Origin: Vibrio zhugei
GTDB lineage: Bacteria; Pseudomonadota; Gammaproteobacteria; Enterobacterales; Vibrionaceae
DNA length: 64,000 nucleotides
Direction: 5' to 3'
NCBI RefSeq assembly: GCF_003716875.1
Contig: NZ_CP033077.1
Coordinates: 1 to 64,000, forward strand
In this document: in pieces, positions 17,975 to 28,070 of the stretch
Layout: the number at the start of each line of letters is the position of its first letter
How positions within the stretch are numbered: position 1 is the stretch's first letter
The notes under the pieces: model-generated
What the model saw: only the letters and a program-made list of their open reading frames with translations
Databases searched by the model: none
What the model was told of the DNA's origin: nothing
Program-made: the position numbers and the translations under genes

Positions 17975-19562
17975 AAGTCCTTTTATTACGTCAAAATTTG
18001 ATTTTTCTGATACTGAGAACCAAAAATTAGTAACGTCTGTCAACTTAACTATTCCATATAAGCGTACTAATCAGCTAGAACAACGAGATTTTAGTATTTC
18101 TCATTTGGCTCATTTCAAATGTAATATGGATAATCGAAGGATAAATAGTCGCTTACTTTATTTGAATAAATTTGTAACCGTTATTAAGGACAGAGTTAAT
18201 AATGGAGCTATGTCTGTTCATTCTACCCGAGGCATCTATGATGCATTGCAAAGTTATTTGATTTTTTGTGATGTTAAGAATATAGAACCTTTCTCTAAGA
18301 ATGGTTTTTTGGCATACGCAGGAAATGATGGTGAATTATGGCATCAAGTTAGACAGTACAAACCTGAAAAATCATTGTTTGAGTATTCTGATGGGCAAGA
18401 ATTAGGAATAAAAGAAGCAACAGCGGCGCACAAACTAAATATGCTTAACTCTGCTTTGTCAATGTGTGGTGTAAGTATTGATGAATATCAGAATAATATT
18501 AAAGGTTTTAAAAAAGGCGATAAAATATCATTTGATTCTTATTCAAAACGTGATGAAAACTTAATAGTAAACAGAATTTCGGAAACTTTCTTTATTCTCG
18601 CAGCACAGCTAATTGCTGTAAAAAAAAGAGATGTAGAAGAATTACCTGATAAGATACTAGTTCCTACTTTAATTAATAATCAGATAGTGGATGTTGAATT
18701 TGATACGAATTTTTCAGTTAAGACCGGCTTTGAAAAAACAACAGGGAGTAAAGTCTATAGTCTTTGTGCTTTTAACATTTGTATGGGAGCCGCCTATCAT
18801 TTGATGTGTTATTTTTCATCATTGAATGATTCTGTAATTCAAGATTTAGAACATCCACTTACAATTGAATATGATAAACGGGATAAATCTTTAAAAACTG
18901 TTAAAATAACCGGATTTAAAAGAAGAGCAAATAAAGTAGTAGACGCTTTTCTTAGTAATGAAGGAGAAGATGAAGATGTGACGTTTGATGTGGATAAGAG
19001 AAATGGAGTGACATTTATTGAGACTCTGGTTGAGTTATCTCTATTGTATGGTGATGGCAAGCGTATTTTCTTTACATTAGATGAGCAACAAAAGATATCT
19101 CCAACATTTGTTATTTCAGAAATTACACGTAATTTAGCCGTAAAATTACATCTGACGGTTGAAGATAAAAAACCTTTACGAGAGTGGTTTAAAGAACTTT
19201 TTTATTCACTGCTAGATAAGGGAGAATCTATTAAGTTAAGTACTGTTACTAATGAAATAGGTAGATCTTATGTCCAGCGTCAAATCGAAATACTGTCTGG
19301 TGCACAGTTATCTAGCCGTTTGTTAAAAATAATATTTTTGTCCCTTTCATGTTATACCGATAACTTGTTAAAAAATATAGTATTGCCTTTAAATTATAGT
19401 GCAAAGGATGATAACGGATTCGTTAGTGTATCTTATCAATATGTTGATGGTGGTTTTTCTGAGTTTCAAGTGCCGGTGAAAGATGTGTCTTTTATAAAAG
19501 ATATTGAAAGCTGGGCAACAGCTAGAGCTCCAAAGAAAAGTAAAAATGTAAACCTCCCCTAA

Positions 19563-20351
19563 TTAGTTACACTCATAATTAGAGTTTTCAACCCGTTCAT
19601 ATTTCATTAAATATTCCCATGGGGTCAGATCATTCAGTGCACCATGAGGACGCTCTTCGTTGTATTCTCTGATCCAGTCTTCCGTTAATTCTCGAACTTC
19701 CGTTAGTGTTTTGAAGACGTACATATCCAGAATTTCAGTGCGGTATGTGCGATTAAATCGTTCAATGTACGAGTTTTGAGTGGGTTTTCCTGGTTGGATA
19801 AATTCCAACTGAACATCGTGCTTTTCTGCCCACGTTGCTAATGTTGTGGAGATAAACTCAGGGCCGTTGTCCATTCGTAGTTTCTCAGGGTAGCCTCGCC
19901 AAGCAATGACTCGTTCAAGCACTCGAACTACTCGCTGAGTGGGTAAACTCAGATCAACGTCGATGGCCAACGCTTCTCGATTAAAATCATCCACCACATT
20001 GAAGGTTCGGAATCGACGTCCACATTGTAAGCTGTCACTCATAAAATCGATTGACCAGCACCGGTTCTCTGACAACGGTACACTCAGTGGCTCTGGGTGA
20101 CGATTTGGCAGACGCTTTTTCCCTTTACGGCGTTTATTGAGTTTCAACTCGCAGTAAATCCGATAAATCCTCTTATGATTCCATGTCTTACCCCAGCGAC
20201 GAAGGATCTTGAGTAATAAACCAAAGCCGTATGCTGGATAGCGCTCAACGGCTTGTTGTAATGCACTTATCACTTCTTGGTCATCGCTCGCTTTAGGCTG
20301 ATATCGATAAACCGAATCACTGATGCCAACTGCGCGACATGCTAGACGCAA
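19563..20351 (-). CDS. IS3 transposase OrfB
   Basis: 262-residue DDE integrase core: the first Asp in CWSIDFMSD, the second in LRMDNGPEF, and Glu in NSYIERFNRTYRTEIL; an HTH-like N-terminal part (VERYPAYGFGLL). It is normally made as an OrfAB fusion; the frame upstream of the listed start stays open and joins OrfA through a slip at AAAAAAG (20414-20420 on the minus strand). Confidence 0.9.
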   Translation of the reverse strand: MRLACRAVGISDSVYRYQPKASDDQEVISALQQAVERYPAYGFGLLLKILRRWGKTWNHKRIYRIYCELKLNKRRKGKKRLPNRHPEPLSVPLSENRCWSIDFMSDSLQCGRRFRTFNVVDDFNREALAIDVDLSLPTQRVVRVLERVIAWRGYPEKLRMDNGPEFISTTLATWAEKHDVQLEFIQPGKPTQNSYIERFNRTYRTEILDMYVFKTLTEVRELTEDWIREYNEERPHGALNDLTPWEYLMKYERVENSNYECN

Positions 20352-20407
20352 ACTGACTTTGTGTACCTGGCGTACATAGTCAACCAGTTCACGTCTTATC
20401 GCTGGCT

Positions 20408-20674
20408 TTACAGCTTTTTTTCGATGATATCTTTGAGAATTCGGTGCTCTAAGCTCAGCTCGGCAAACATCGATTTAAGACGACGATTTTCGTCTTCCAG
20501 CTCTTTTAACCGTTTAACGTCCGATGCTTCCATACCACCATATTTAGATTTCCAGTTGTAATAAGTGGCATCAGATATTCCGTATTCTCGGCAGACTTCC
20601 TTGATAAGGCGACCACCTTCGACTTCTTTCAAAATTTTCACGATCTGTGTTTCGGTATAGCGTGATTTTTTCAT
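20408..20674 (-). CDS. IS3 OrfA (HTH protein)
   Basis: 88 residues from the ATG at 20674 (MKKSRYTETQIVKILKEVEGG). The HTH (IKEVCREYGISDATYYNWKSKYGG) precedes a leucine zipper (LKELEDENRRLKSMFAELSLEHRILKD split across two heptad blocks). It binds the IS ends. The heptamer AAAAAAG just before its stop allows the -1 shift to OrfB. Confidence 0.88.
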   Translation of the reverse strand: MKKSRYTETQIVKILKEVEGGRLIKEVCREYGISDATYYNWKSKYGGMEASDVKRLKELEDENRRLKSMFAELSLEHRILKDIIEKKL

Positions 20675-21539
20675 AGCGAGTTCTCCCTGATTCATTCAGT
20701 GTATGCTGAAGAACTCCAAAATGGTATGCCACTATTTTAGGGGATGATTACAAAAATCCTCGCTATCTTATGAGGCTTGGGTCAGATTGGCAACCAAAAC
20801 AATGGGAAGGTATCAGCTTCTTAACTAAAGGTTTTTCATACAGTATTGGATTAACTAATAATGAATATTATCTTCAAATTTCATCCAGTAGGTTTCGTAA
20901 AACTACTAGTGATCAAGAGTATAGTGACACCAACATTACTCATACACTAAATATACTACAGAATAGATTAGAAACACTAGAATCTAATTATACTAATGGT
21001 CATCCAAGTATCAACCGTCTTATTATATCTCAAGCGATTCAGGTAATAGAACGAATAATTAAAGGTGATTCAATTGAGCAAGCAAAAAAAACTATAAAAG
21101 AAAAGTATAAAATAGAAATGCTTGCGTATGAAAAGTGGTTAGAGAAAAAAATCAAGTCTAACCCAAATGGATTATACTGTAATGGAGTTCAAGACTTAGT
21201 TCATGGCAATAAAACTCAGCGTGCAACAAATAAATCTTTGAAACAAAAATTGCCATGTGCTGAATATGATATGTGTTATTTATGCCGTTCTGCAAAAGGA
21301 ATTGATGAACCGGACTCTGTGTATAAATTGATTTCGTTTATTGATGTATTAAAAGAATCATTAAATAGATTTCCTGATGCTAGTTCGGAAGTGAAAGAAA
21401 GGATATCGGCATTTGAATATGTACTTGATGGTGCAAGCGATAATATTTTCAAGCAAGCATCAAAACGGTTTTCTGAAAATGGTCGTCATCCGAGAGTCTC
21501 AATAGATCATGCTATTGTTTTATTTAAAGGGGGATTAAA

Positions 21540-23696
21540 ATGATCAATATTGATGATGCCAAACATTTAGAATCAGTTATTAATGAACAAAAACAGGTTA
21601 ATGGTTATAAAAATTATTTAGAAGATGTACTAAAACCTGCTATTTTCGCTGGTAACAGAGATAAGTTAGAAAAGTTGCCAATCGGTTTTTCTAATGGAAA
21701 ACCACTTGGTTATATTATTGATGATGTTTGGGAATTAACTGACTATTTTTATCCAAATAGTGGGGAAACTATTAACTTAATTTTTAGAAATAAGGATGAT
21801 ACAGTAATTGAGCGTAACTTAAAGTTTGAACTAAAAATTTTGATGTTATCAATGTTATGGCTATCACCGAAATACTATTCATTAAAGCAATGCAAAAACA
21901 CTTTGAATTCCTTGAAGAATTTTACTGGGCAATTAGTTGAGGATGGTGAAAATTCTTTTTCTGCTCTAACTTATGATTTTATTGATGAATGGATTCAAGC
22001 TGGTGTCACTACTCCAGATTTCCGAGTGTCTCCAACATATGGATGCTTAAATAAGCTCATCATAGAAAAAGATAGGCTCCCTTATCCTATTTATTTAAAA
22101 GGTACTTTGACTGCTAAAAAATTTGATTTATCAATAAGGCCAGACGAGCAGTATGTGGCTATTCCGTATAGAATATACAAATATGTGCTAGATGAAGCTA
22201 GTGCAATGATTGAAAATATTTACAAAGATCGAAATGAACTTTATTTGATTTCTCAGGAATTAGTTAGTTATAGGAAAAAAATTGATCAGGATTATGCTGC
22301 TTATGTTTATAAGACAGGGAAAATAAACCATTTAAATTTTAGTACTAAGGGAACGAAGGGTTTTTTAGATGCTTATAATGAAATTCCATCTCCAACATTA
22401 TCAAATATATCAGATCTAATTGATAAATTTCATATAGCATACAGAAGTGATCGCACATATAAATTTTCTGATTATTCGCCTGAATTTGTATTTAAAGGCA
22501 AAAAAATCCCATGTGAAGAGGCAAGAGAAATGCTTGTTAACTATACAAGATGTTGCTCATTCATTATTTTGGCTTTAACTGGGATGCGTGTAGATGAACT
22601 ATATGCATTACATTGGGTTAATGGTGTTAATGAAGAGGATATTGAAGGCCAAAATGTTATTACATTGAACTGTGATATTTCTAAAATAACTAAGACATCC
22701 CAAGCTAGACAAGTAAATTTTGTTACTACGCTAGTTGGAAAAAAAGCATATGAAATACTAAATGATATTATGAGTCCGTTACGAAGATCGCGAAAAAATC
22801 ATGAACAATCTTTTTTCCACAGTAATGAGCTTAGTTTTTCAGCACTAGCTAAATCAAGTGTAGGAAACGGAGTTACAAAATGGGTTAATAAAGTTTTTAG
22901 TGATCTGTTAATTTTAACTGAGGAGGATATGAAATATTTGACGATTTCTGATCCTGAACAGAAAAAGTTCAAATTAGATGACATTTTTCTCATCACACCT
23001 CATCAATTAAGACGAAGTTTTGCTTATTATCTAATAGGTTATGAATTGCTATCTTTTCCTCAGTTAAAACAGCAGTTTTCACATTTTTCTTTAGCTATGA
23101 CTAGGTATTATGCAAAAAATGCAAGTAAATTTCAGAAATTTGTGAAAAGCAGTACATATGACGAAATTAGAGATGAACGAATTAAACAACAAGCCCAAAT
23201 GTATTTAAATATTTACATGAAATTATTTAATAATGAGCGTGTTTCTGGGGGTAAAGGAAAGGAGTTTGCCAAAAAGAGATTAGAAAAAAATAGTAATAAC
23301 CAGTTCACGGATAGAAGATTAAATGACATGTTGTCGTTATCTTATTGGGAAAATCAAATTAGAAGAAAAAAGCGTCATTTACATGTTGTTGCTCCAGGTA
23401 TTATTTGTACGTCATCTAATTGTTCATTACGTACTGAAGTGAACCTTCTAGAATGTGAAGATTGTGATAATGATTACATATTAGATGCAGTATACGCTGA
23501 ATCTAGACGCAAGGAAGCTGAAATAAATATGTTATATGATATTGAAAATGATGCATTAACTCCATCATCAGCATCTGAATCATATATAACTATTAGCGCT
23601 GCGGAACGAATTATGGATAGCTTGGAAATAGATTATGAACCAGTTAGTTATCCAAAAGAAGTTAGTGATATGTTAATTTCATTTATAGAGGTTTAA
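21540..23696 (+). CDS. intB: Tyrosine recombinase IntB (SE core 1)
   Basis: This 718-residue protein is much larger than typical phage integrases. Catalytic features: Arg in TGMRVDELYALHW (~350), HQLRRSF (~488-492), SHFSLAMTRYYAK giving the second His (~514) and Tyr (~523). After the catalytic domain there is a basic helical stretch and a cysteine-rich module (CTSSNCSLRTEVNLLECEDC) around residues 620-645. It starts in an ATGA overlap with tfp and ends in TAATG overlap with srap, so all four genes are translationally coupled. Confidence 0.85.
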   Translation: MINIDDAKHLESVINEQKQVNGYKNYLEDVLKPAIFAGNRDKLEKLPIGFSNGKPLGYIIDDVWELTDYFYPNSGETINLIFRNKDDTVIERNLKFELKILMLSMLWLSPKYYSLKQCKNTLNSLKNFTGQLVEDGENSFSALTYDFIDEWIQAGVTTPDFRVSPTYGCLNKLIIEKDRLPYPIYLKGTLTAKKFDLSIRPDEQYVAIPYRIYKYVLDEASAMIENIYKDRNELYLISQELVSYRKKIDQDYAAYVYKTGKINHLNFSTKGTKGFLDAYNEIPSPTLSNISDLIDKFHIAYRSDRTYKFSDYSPEFVFKGKKIPCEEAREMLVNYTRCCSFIILALTGMRVDELYALHWVNGVNEEDIEGQNVITLNCDISKITKTSQARQVNFVTTLVGKKAYEILNDIMSPLRRSRKNHEQSFFHSNELSFSALAKSSVGNGVTKWVNKVFSDLLILTEEDMKYLTISDPEQKKFKLDDIFLITPHQLRRSFAYYLIGYELLSFPQLKQQFSHFSLAMTRYYAKNASKFQKFVKSSTYDEIRDERIKQQAQMYLNIYMKLFNNERVSGGKGKEFAKKRLEKNSNNQFTDRRLNDMLSLSYWENQIRRKKRHLHVVAPGIICTSSNCSLRTEVNLLECEDCDNDYILDAVYAESRRKEAEINMLYDIENDALTPSSASESYITISAAERIMDSLEIDYEPVSYPKEVSDMLISFIEV

Positions 23697-24184
23697 TGAA
23701 AATGAAAAAATCAACTCAAAAAGAATTTGAAGAAGCGTTAGAACGGTTAACCTCCGGAAAACCTCATAATAGAGAATTAAAAAAGAAGGTTATACAAGGA
23801 AAGTTAAAAATAAATTTTAGTACTGTTGAAAAAGAGGCTGATAAATCACCTGGTGCATTACGTCATTATGAAAATATAAAAAGGAAAATTGTAAGTTTAT
23901 CGTTAAAAAATAAAGCTAGAGATGATGAAGAATATGATAGTGTTCTTTTAGAACAACTAAAAAAGGCGAAGAAATATGGGACAAAACAGGCAAGTTTAAA
24001 AAAACGCTATTTTAATGAAGCACAAAAGGATAGATCTGATTTAGCTACAGAACTGTCTAAACATGCGAAAATAATTGAAAGATTAATGATGTTGATTCCA
24101 GATGAAAAGCGTGAAGAAGCAATGGCTGATGTTATTCAGCAATCCACAGAAAATGTAGTTAAAGTTAGTTTTAAGCCTAAATAA
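23696..24184 (+). CDS. srap: Small helical SE core protein (srap/TnpC-like)
   Basis: 162 residues, strongly basic and helical, with no catalytic motif. An N-terminal HTH-like part (VEKEADKSPGALRHYENIKR) precedes a coiled coil. In position and character it matches the auxiliary fourth gene of SE elements and TnpC of Tn554-like elements, thought to bias recombination. TAATG overlap with intB. Confidence 0.65.
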   Translation: MKMKKSTQKEFEEALERLTSGKPHNRELKKKVIQGKLKINFSTVEKEADKSPGALRHYENIKRKIVSLSLKNKARDDEEYDSVLLEQLKKAKKYGTKQASLKKRYFNEAQKDRSDLATELSKHAKIIERLMMLIPDEKREEAMADVIQQSTENVVKVSFKPK

Positions 24185-24217
24185 TAGTGGCCGCTTATAG
24201 CTCGTGTGTCGTAATCT

Positions 24218-24251
24218 ATTAGGAATCGAAATATCCTCAAAGATTCCTAAT
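24218..24251. repeat. 10-bp perfect inverted repeat after SE core 1
   Basis: ATTAGGAATC and GATTCCTAAT separated by 14 bp, 33 bp after srap. Without a T tract it is a weak terminator candidate; it may also be a recombinase-binding end. The IS630 target TA abuts it. Confidence 0.5.
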
Positions 24252-24254
24252 ATA

Positions 24255-25347
24255 CCCGTGATCATTGAAGATGCTTGATTTTCGATAGAATTAGGATCAT
24301 GCTACGAACCATGAAAATTACACTGACTCCTCAACAGAAACTGCAACTCGAACAAATGCACGACATTGAACGTGATAGTTGAGTTTGCGACCGTATTAAG
24401 GCTGTTTTGCTGGCTTCTGAAGGTTGGAGTCAGACTATGATTTCACAAGCTCTTCGTATTCATGAATCGACCGTTGCTCGTCACCTCAGCGACTACGTTC
24501 TTTCTGAAAAACTTAAGCCTGAAAATGGCGGAAGCCAAAGCAAGCTTTCTGCTACTCAAACCATGCACCTAATCGAGCATTTGACTGAGAAAACCTATTC
24601 TCATACACATCAAATTGTCACTTACGTTAAAGAGACATTTGGACTGGATTACACGGTTTCTGGTATGAATAAATGGCTTCACCACAATGGTTTTAGCTAC
24701 AAGCAACCGAAAGGCGTACCACACAAGTTTGATGAAGCACAACAGCAAGCATTTATAGAGGCTTATGAAGCGTTAAAGGCAAGCTGTGGCAAAGATGAAT
24801 CGATAGTCTTTATCGACGCAGTTCACCCAACACTATCAACAAAAATATCTCATGGCTGGATACGAACTGGTCAGGATAAAGTGATTGAAACAACGGGTAA
24901 TCGTAGCCGATTGAACATTATTGGCGCACTGAACTTGTCGGATATTGGAGCAACCATTGTTCACAACTATGAGAGCATTAACAGTGAATCGATTGTTCGC
25001 TTTTTCTGTGAGTTAAGAAAGAGTTATCCCTTAGCCCATAAGTTTCATATCATCTTGGATGGTGCGGGATATCACCGCAGTGACTTAGTCAAAGATGCGG
25101 CGTTTGTCCTGAATATTGAACTGCATTATCTTCCACCTTACAGTCCAAACCTCAACCCAATCGAGCGGCTATGGAAAGTAATGAATGAGAAGTCGAGGAA
25201 CAACGTTTACTTCAAAAGAAAACGGGACTTCAAGGCGGCAATAGACCAATTTTTTGCAGTGACTCTTCCAGAGATCGCAGGCTCTTTGACATCTCGAATT
25301 AATGATAATTTTCAGGTTCTCAAGCCAGCATCTTCAAGTTGATTCGG
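24255..25347 (+). mobile_element. IS630-family element with nonsense-mutated transposase
   Basis: About 1093 bp flanked by TA on both sides (24253-24254, 25348-25349), the family's target. Both ends contain TTGAAGATGC some 10 bp from the TA in inverted orientation. Confidence 0.75.
24299..25342 (+). pseudogene. IS630 transposase, stop codon at codon 28
   Basis: From ATG 24299 the frame reads MLRTMKITLTPQQ and meets an in-frame TGA at 24380-24382 where relatives have Arg (CGA to TGA). It is otherwise intact for 347 codons: HTH (GWSQTMISQALRIHESTVARHL), then DDE domain with IDAVHPT, IILDGAGYHRS and PPYSPNLNPIERLW. Restart at a later codon (e.g. 24407) would lose part of the HTH, so activity is doubtful unless the stop is suppressed. 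Confidence 0.85.
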
Positions 25348-25352
25348 TATAT

Positions 25353-25673
25353 TCATTTATTCTCATCTTGAATGTTTTTGATGAATTCAAGTACTTGATT
25401 TCTTTGTTCTTCAGATAGTTTTGAAATAGCGGTAGCTATCTCTGCAGTAGAGTCATCTTCACAGAAGAAGTAATTCAAAGGCACACCGAGTTCTTTAGCC
25501 AGTAGCTTTAGTGTTCGCACATCGGGCATGTGCACGCCTTTTTCATACTGGTTCATTCGTGCACTTGCAGCACCTTCATCCATGCCGATACGTACCCCCA
25601 AATCTTTTTGGGTGATTTTCATTTTCTTACGAGCCTCTTTGAGGCGCTTTGGGATTGGGTTGTCTGTTGACAC
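25353..25673 (-). CDS. XRE/Cro-type repressor (106 aa)
   Basis: HTH_3 domain at residues ~8-65: RLKEARKKMKITQKDLGVRIGMDEGAASARMNQYEKG split over two helices, then VPDVRTLKLLAKELGVPLNYF, which is typical of CI/Cro-like repressors. The C-terminal tail (EEQRNQVLEFIKNIQ) probably dimerizes. Start is GTG at 25671-25673. It faces the 25777 gene, and two 17-bp palindromes lie between them, so it very likely controls the divergent helicase cluster and itself. Confidence 0.85.
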   Translation of the reverse strand: MSTDNPIPKRLKEARKKMKITQKDLGVRIGMDEGAASARMNQYEKGVHMPDVRTLKLLAKELGVPLNYFFCEDDSTAEIATAISKLSEEQRNQVLEFIKNIQDENK

Positions 25674-25703
25674 TTATGTTTCATACTTATTTGGCTCGTC
25701 GAT

Positions 25704-25720
25704 ACTAAGATTGTCTTAGT
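25704..25720. promoter_or_regulatory. Operator O1 for XRE repressor
   Basis: Perfect palindrome ACTAAGA-TTG-TCTTAGT (17 bp) between the divergent repressor and helicase cluster. Confidence 0.75.
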
Positions 25721-25737
25721 TTTACTTATTTATGTAT

Positions 25738-25754
25738 ACTAAGCAATACTTAGT
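25738..25754. promoter_or_regulatory. Operator O2 for XRE repressor
   Basis: ACTAAG-CAATA-CTTAGT, 17 bp, same half-sites as O1, centre-to-centre 34 bp (about three helical turns), 22 bp before the 25777 ATG. Confidence 0.75.
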
Positions 25755-25776
25755 TTTTGTATTGTTCGAGTAGTAA

Positions 25777-26322
25777 ATGAAACGTTCTCAAAAAATAAAT
25801 GTTTATATTTATAAGTTGTTGATAGAAAAAAAGATGGATGGATTTTCAGTTGTTGAAGCTAGAGATGTCGCTCGTTTGTTTCCCGAAAGCCCAAAAGACA
25901 TCAATGAAGTTCGAAAGATTGTTTATCGACAAATCTTAAGGTGTATAGAAAACGAATGGTTGCGTTGTGAAGGTTCTGGTAGAGAAAAGCGTTACTTCAA
26001 AACGGACAAGTTCAGTTCGCTCTCTTTTGAACCTCGTAAACCTAAATCACGTGTAAAAAGGACCGCCCCTAAAGGCTCTGTTACAAATCAGGTCACTAAC
26101 GACTATTCGGAGTTAATAGTTGAGCGAAATAAATTAAAAGGAGAGCTGGAAGTGACGCTGGGAGAGATAGATAAATACAAAGCGTTAAAGGAGCAATATC
26201 CAGAACAATTTCAGCTTCTTGATGGATTGCAATTTGTGGCCAATGAAAAAGCGGCTTTATTTATGGGCAATATTAATGCAATCACAAATATGTTGAATTC
26301 GTTATCACATGAGAGAGCCTAG
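25777..26322 (+). CDS. Unknown DNA-binding-like protein with coiled coil (helicase cluster)
   Basis: 181 residues, not recognised. The N-terminal ~75 residues (NVYIYKLLIEKKMDGFSVVE...VYRQILRCIENEWLRCEGSG) look like a winged helix. A basic linker (KPKSRVKRTAPKG, ~88-100) is followed by a coiled coil (~112-150). It is the first gene after the twin operators and ends 1 bp before the preferred helicase ATG, so the two products probably act together, this one perhaps recruiting the helicase to DNA. Confidence 0.6.
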   Translation: MKRSQKINVYIYKLLIEKKMDGFSVVEARDVARLFPESPKDINEVRKIVYRQILRCIENEWLRCEGSGREKRYFKTDKFSSLSFEPRKPKSRVKRTAPKGSVTNQVTNDYSELIVERNKLKGELEVTLGEIDKYKALKEQYPEQFQLLDGLQFVANEKAALFMGNINAITNMLNSLSHERA

Positions 26323-26323
26323 C

Positions 26324-27700
26324 ATGTTAAGAAAATGGCAAGCAGAATGCGTCGCTCTTGCGTTTGAAAAATACAAATCCGGCTCAAATCATTTTTTCTG
26401 TCAGGCGACACCGGGAGCAGGGAAAAGCATCATGTCAGCCTCACTGGCTAAGGTATTACTCGATAATGGCATGATTGACCTTATTCTTTGCTTTTCACCT
26501 TCTGTTTCTGTAGCAGATGGTATGAGGGCGACGTTTTCGATAACCATTAGCTGTCCTTTTAACGGTAGCTTAGGCTCAATTGGTCAGTCACTGACTTATC
26601 AGTCCATTCAATATTTAGGCGATGACTTTTGGCGAACCATTGAAAAATATAGAGTTCTTGTTGTATTTGATGAGATTCACCATTGTTCCGGCGATGAACC
26701 AGACAGAGCCAATATTTGGGGGCAACAAATATTGGCTCGTATACAAGGTGTTGCTACCTATACGTTAGCTCTGTCGGGAACTCCCTGGCGTTCAGATAAA
26801 TTTCCAATTGTTTTGGCTGAATATAGTGATCCGGAAGGCAAGCTATTTTGTGATTATCAGTATGGTTTAGCCCAAGCTATAGCTGACAATGTCTGCCGTA
26901 AGCCAAAATTAGTTTTGGTTGATAATGAACATTTGACGATTTCAGAAGGTTCTGAGAAAAAATCATTTGCTTCTATTCTTGAGCTCCTTAAGCAATCAAA
27001 AACGTCGTATCAAGATGTAATTCATAATACTCAAGCAATGGAGTATATCCTCGGCTTAGGATGTCAGAAACTTAATGAAATCCGGAAAGAGTCTTTTAAT
27101 GCAGGGGGTCTTGTTGTTGCGTCATCGGTGAAGCATGCAAAACAAGTACAAAAAATATTGACTGAAAAATTTGGTCAGTCAGCAACATTGGTAACCTACC
27201 ATCATGATGATCCTCAATCTGAAATTAAGGCTTATCAAACAGGAACGACCCAATGGATTGTGAGTGTCGGTATGATAAGCGAAGGTACTGATATTCCCCG
27301 TTTACAAGTGTGTTGTCATATTAGCGCTGTAAAAACAGAACTTTACTTTAGACAAGTGCTTGGCCGGATATTGCGAGTCAACGATAGTCCAAATCAGCAA
27401 GCCTGGCTTTATACGTTTGCAGAGCAGAATTTAATTGAATATGCGGAACGTATAGAGCATGACATTCCTGAAACATGTCTCTTTGCCAAAATCGGTAAAG
27501 ACGAGTATGCCCCAGAGTCACAAGCAACAAATCAATGCGGTGAAGTTGAATCTGTGCCCGCAAAAACTATCAAAGGATATAGCCAATTAGATTGGGGAAT
27601 TCAATCTAAACCTTCCTCATCAGGTCGTGGGGCTGACGATATTTTTGATGAAATCTGGTTGGGACGATTTCGTGAACGTGTAGTTTCAGCGTTTTTATAA
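26324..27700 (+). CDS. Superfamily 2 DEAD/DEAH-type helicase
   Basis: About 458 residues. Motif I is ATPGAGKSIMSA (~residue 30), motif II FDEIHHCSG (~119), motif III ALSGTPWR (~150), and motif VI YFRQVLGRILRV (~340), preceded by MISEGTDIPRLQ (motif V). This layout is that of type III restriction/Rad25-like SF2 translocases, but no nuclease domain is attached. The ATG at 26324 is preferred over the one at 26309, as GAGAG lies just ahead of it. It follows a DNA-binding-like gene and precedes three small unknown genes; a defence or element-maintenance role is inferred. Confidence 0.82.
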   Translation: MLRKWQAECVALAFEKYKSGSNHFFCQATPGAGKSIMSASLAKVLLDNGMIDLILCFSPSVSVADGMRATFSITISCPFNGSLGSIGQSLTYQSIQYLGDDFWRTIEKYRVLVVFDEIHHCSGDEPDRANIWGQQILARIQGVATYTLALSGTPWRSDKFPIVLAEYSDPEGKLFCDYQYGLAQAIADNVCRKPKLVLVDNEHLTISEGSEKKSFASILELLKQSKTSYQDVIHNTQAMEYILGLGCQKLNEIRKESFNAGGLVVASSVKHAKQVQKILTEKFGQSATLVTYHHDDPQSEIKAYQTGTTQWIVSVGMISEGTDIPRLQVCCHISAVKTELYFRQVLGRILRVNDSPNQQAWLYTFAEQNLIEYAERIEHDIPETCLFAKIGKDEYAPESQATNQCGEVESVPAKTIKGYSQLDWGIQSKPSSSGRGADDIFDEIWLGRFRERVVSAFL

Positions 27701-27745
27701 CCGGCGATGATATTTCATCAAGCAATACACTTCTAAGGAGTTGAT

Positions 27746-28051
27746 ATGTTCTACATCGGTGTTAGCCATTATTATGCGACGGGTGAAGGCGTCACGATTT
27801 ATGTTGCTAGCGGTAGCGAAGAATCAATACGGGCAGCCATTCCTGAGTATTTTCATCAAGGACTCACTATTTTAACTCCCTCAGAGTGGCTAAAAGCTGC
27901 AACTGGAGACTGTGAGGATGAATACCAGCAGTCGGATGCGGAGGTTCTTAAAACCTATTTACCAGTCTTATGGAAGCAAATTGAGGAAAGAGCATTGGAA
28001 AGAGGGTGTTATCTGGATTTTTTCATGAAGCACCACTTTAACTATGCCTGA
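27746..28051 (+). CDS. Hypothetical protein, 101 aa (helicase cluster)
   Basis: Not recognised. It starts MFYIGVSHYYATGEGVTIYVASG and has an alpha/beta look, with an acidic middle and no membrane segment. A strong AAGGAG ribosome site lies 7 nt before the ATG. It is 45 bp after the helicase and 19 bp before the next gene, so likely in one operon. Confidence 0.6.
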   Translation: MFYIGVSHYYATGEGVTIYVASGSEESIRAAIPEYFHQGLTILTPSEWLKAATGDCEDEYQQSDAEVLKTYLPVLWKQIEERALERGCYLDFFMKHHFNYA

Positions 28052-28070
28052 TGTGAATTAGAGGGTCTCA

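Larger units (their letters stand above)
19547..20752 (-). mobile_element. IS3-family element (inserted in tfp core 1)
   Basis: 1206 bp with imperfect inverted repeats: left TGTAAACCTCCCCTAA, right (reverse complement) TGTAATCATCCCCTAA. A runs on both sides (AAAA) fit a 4-bp target duplication. It encodes OrfA and OrfB in overlapping phases. Confidence 0.88.
17964..21543 (+). pseudogene. tfp: tfp-like SE core gene split by IS3
   Basis: The first 1583 bp (to 19546) and the last 787 bp (from 20757) form one frame once the IS3 element and one AAAA target copy are removed, giving about 789 residues. The join reads SKNPRYLMRLGSDWQ. The protein lacks an evident R-HxxR-H-Y set, consistent with a catalytically silent recombinase-fold partner. 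Its C-terminal part has a cysteine cluster (LPCAEYDMCYLC) followed by YKLISFIDVLKESL, a pattern also seen in the equivalent gene at 53.2 kb. ATGA overlap with intB. Function in integration or circularization is inferred from position. Confidence 0.7.
16525..24251 (+). mobile_element. SE-like four-gene recombinase core 1 (integrative element)
   Basis: Four tightly overlapping genes (tyrosine recombinase, second large protein, larger tyrosine recombinase, small helical protein) start about 100 bp after the traF break. This order and size pattern matches the intA-tfp-intB-srap core described for strand-biased circularizing integrative elements in Vibrio, and resembles Tn554 tnpABC logic. A hairpin AAGCATG/CATGCTT with 4-nt loop lies right after the junction, and a 10-bp inverted repeat (24218-24251) follows the last gene. 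Exact termini were not proven. Confidence 0.65.

Noticed and set aside
17964..24184. RIT-type element (three recombinases in trio)
   Set aside because: Three large genes fit superficially, but the presence of a coupled small fourth gene, the much larger third protein and the second protein without catalytic residues fit the SE core better.
25353..27700. Type III restriction-modification system
   Set aside because: The helicase has no nuclease domain and no methyltransferase gene is nearby.
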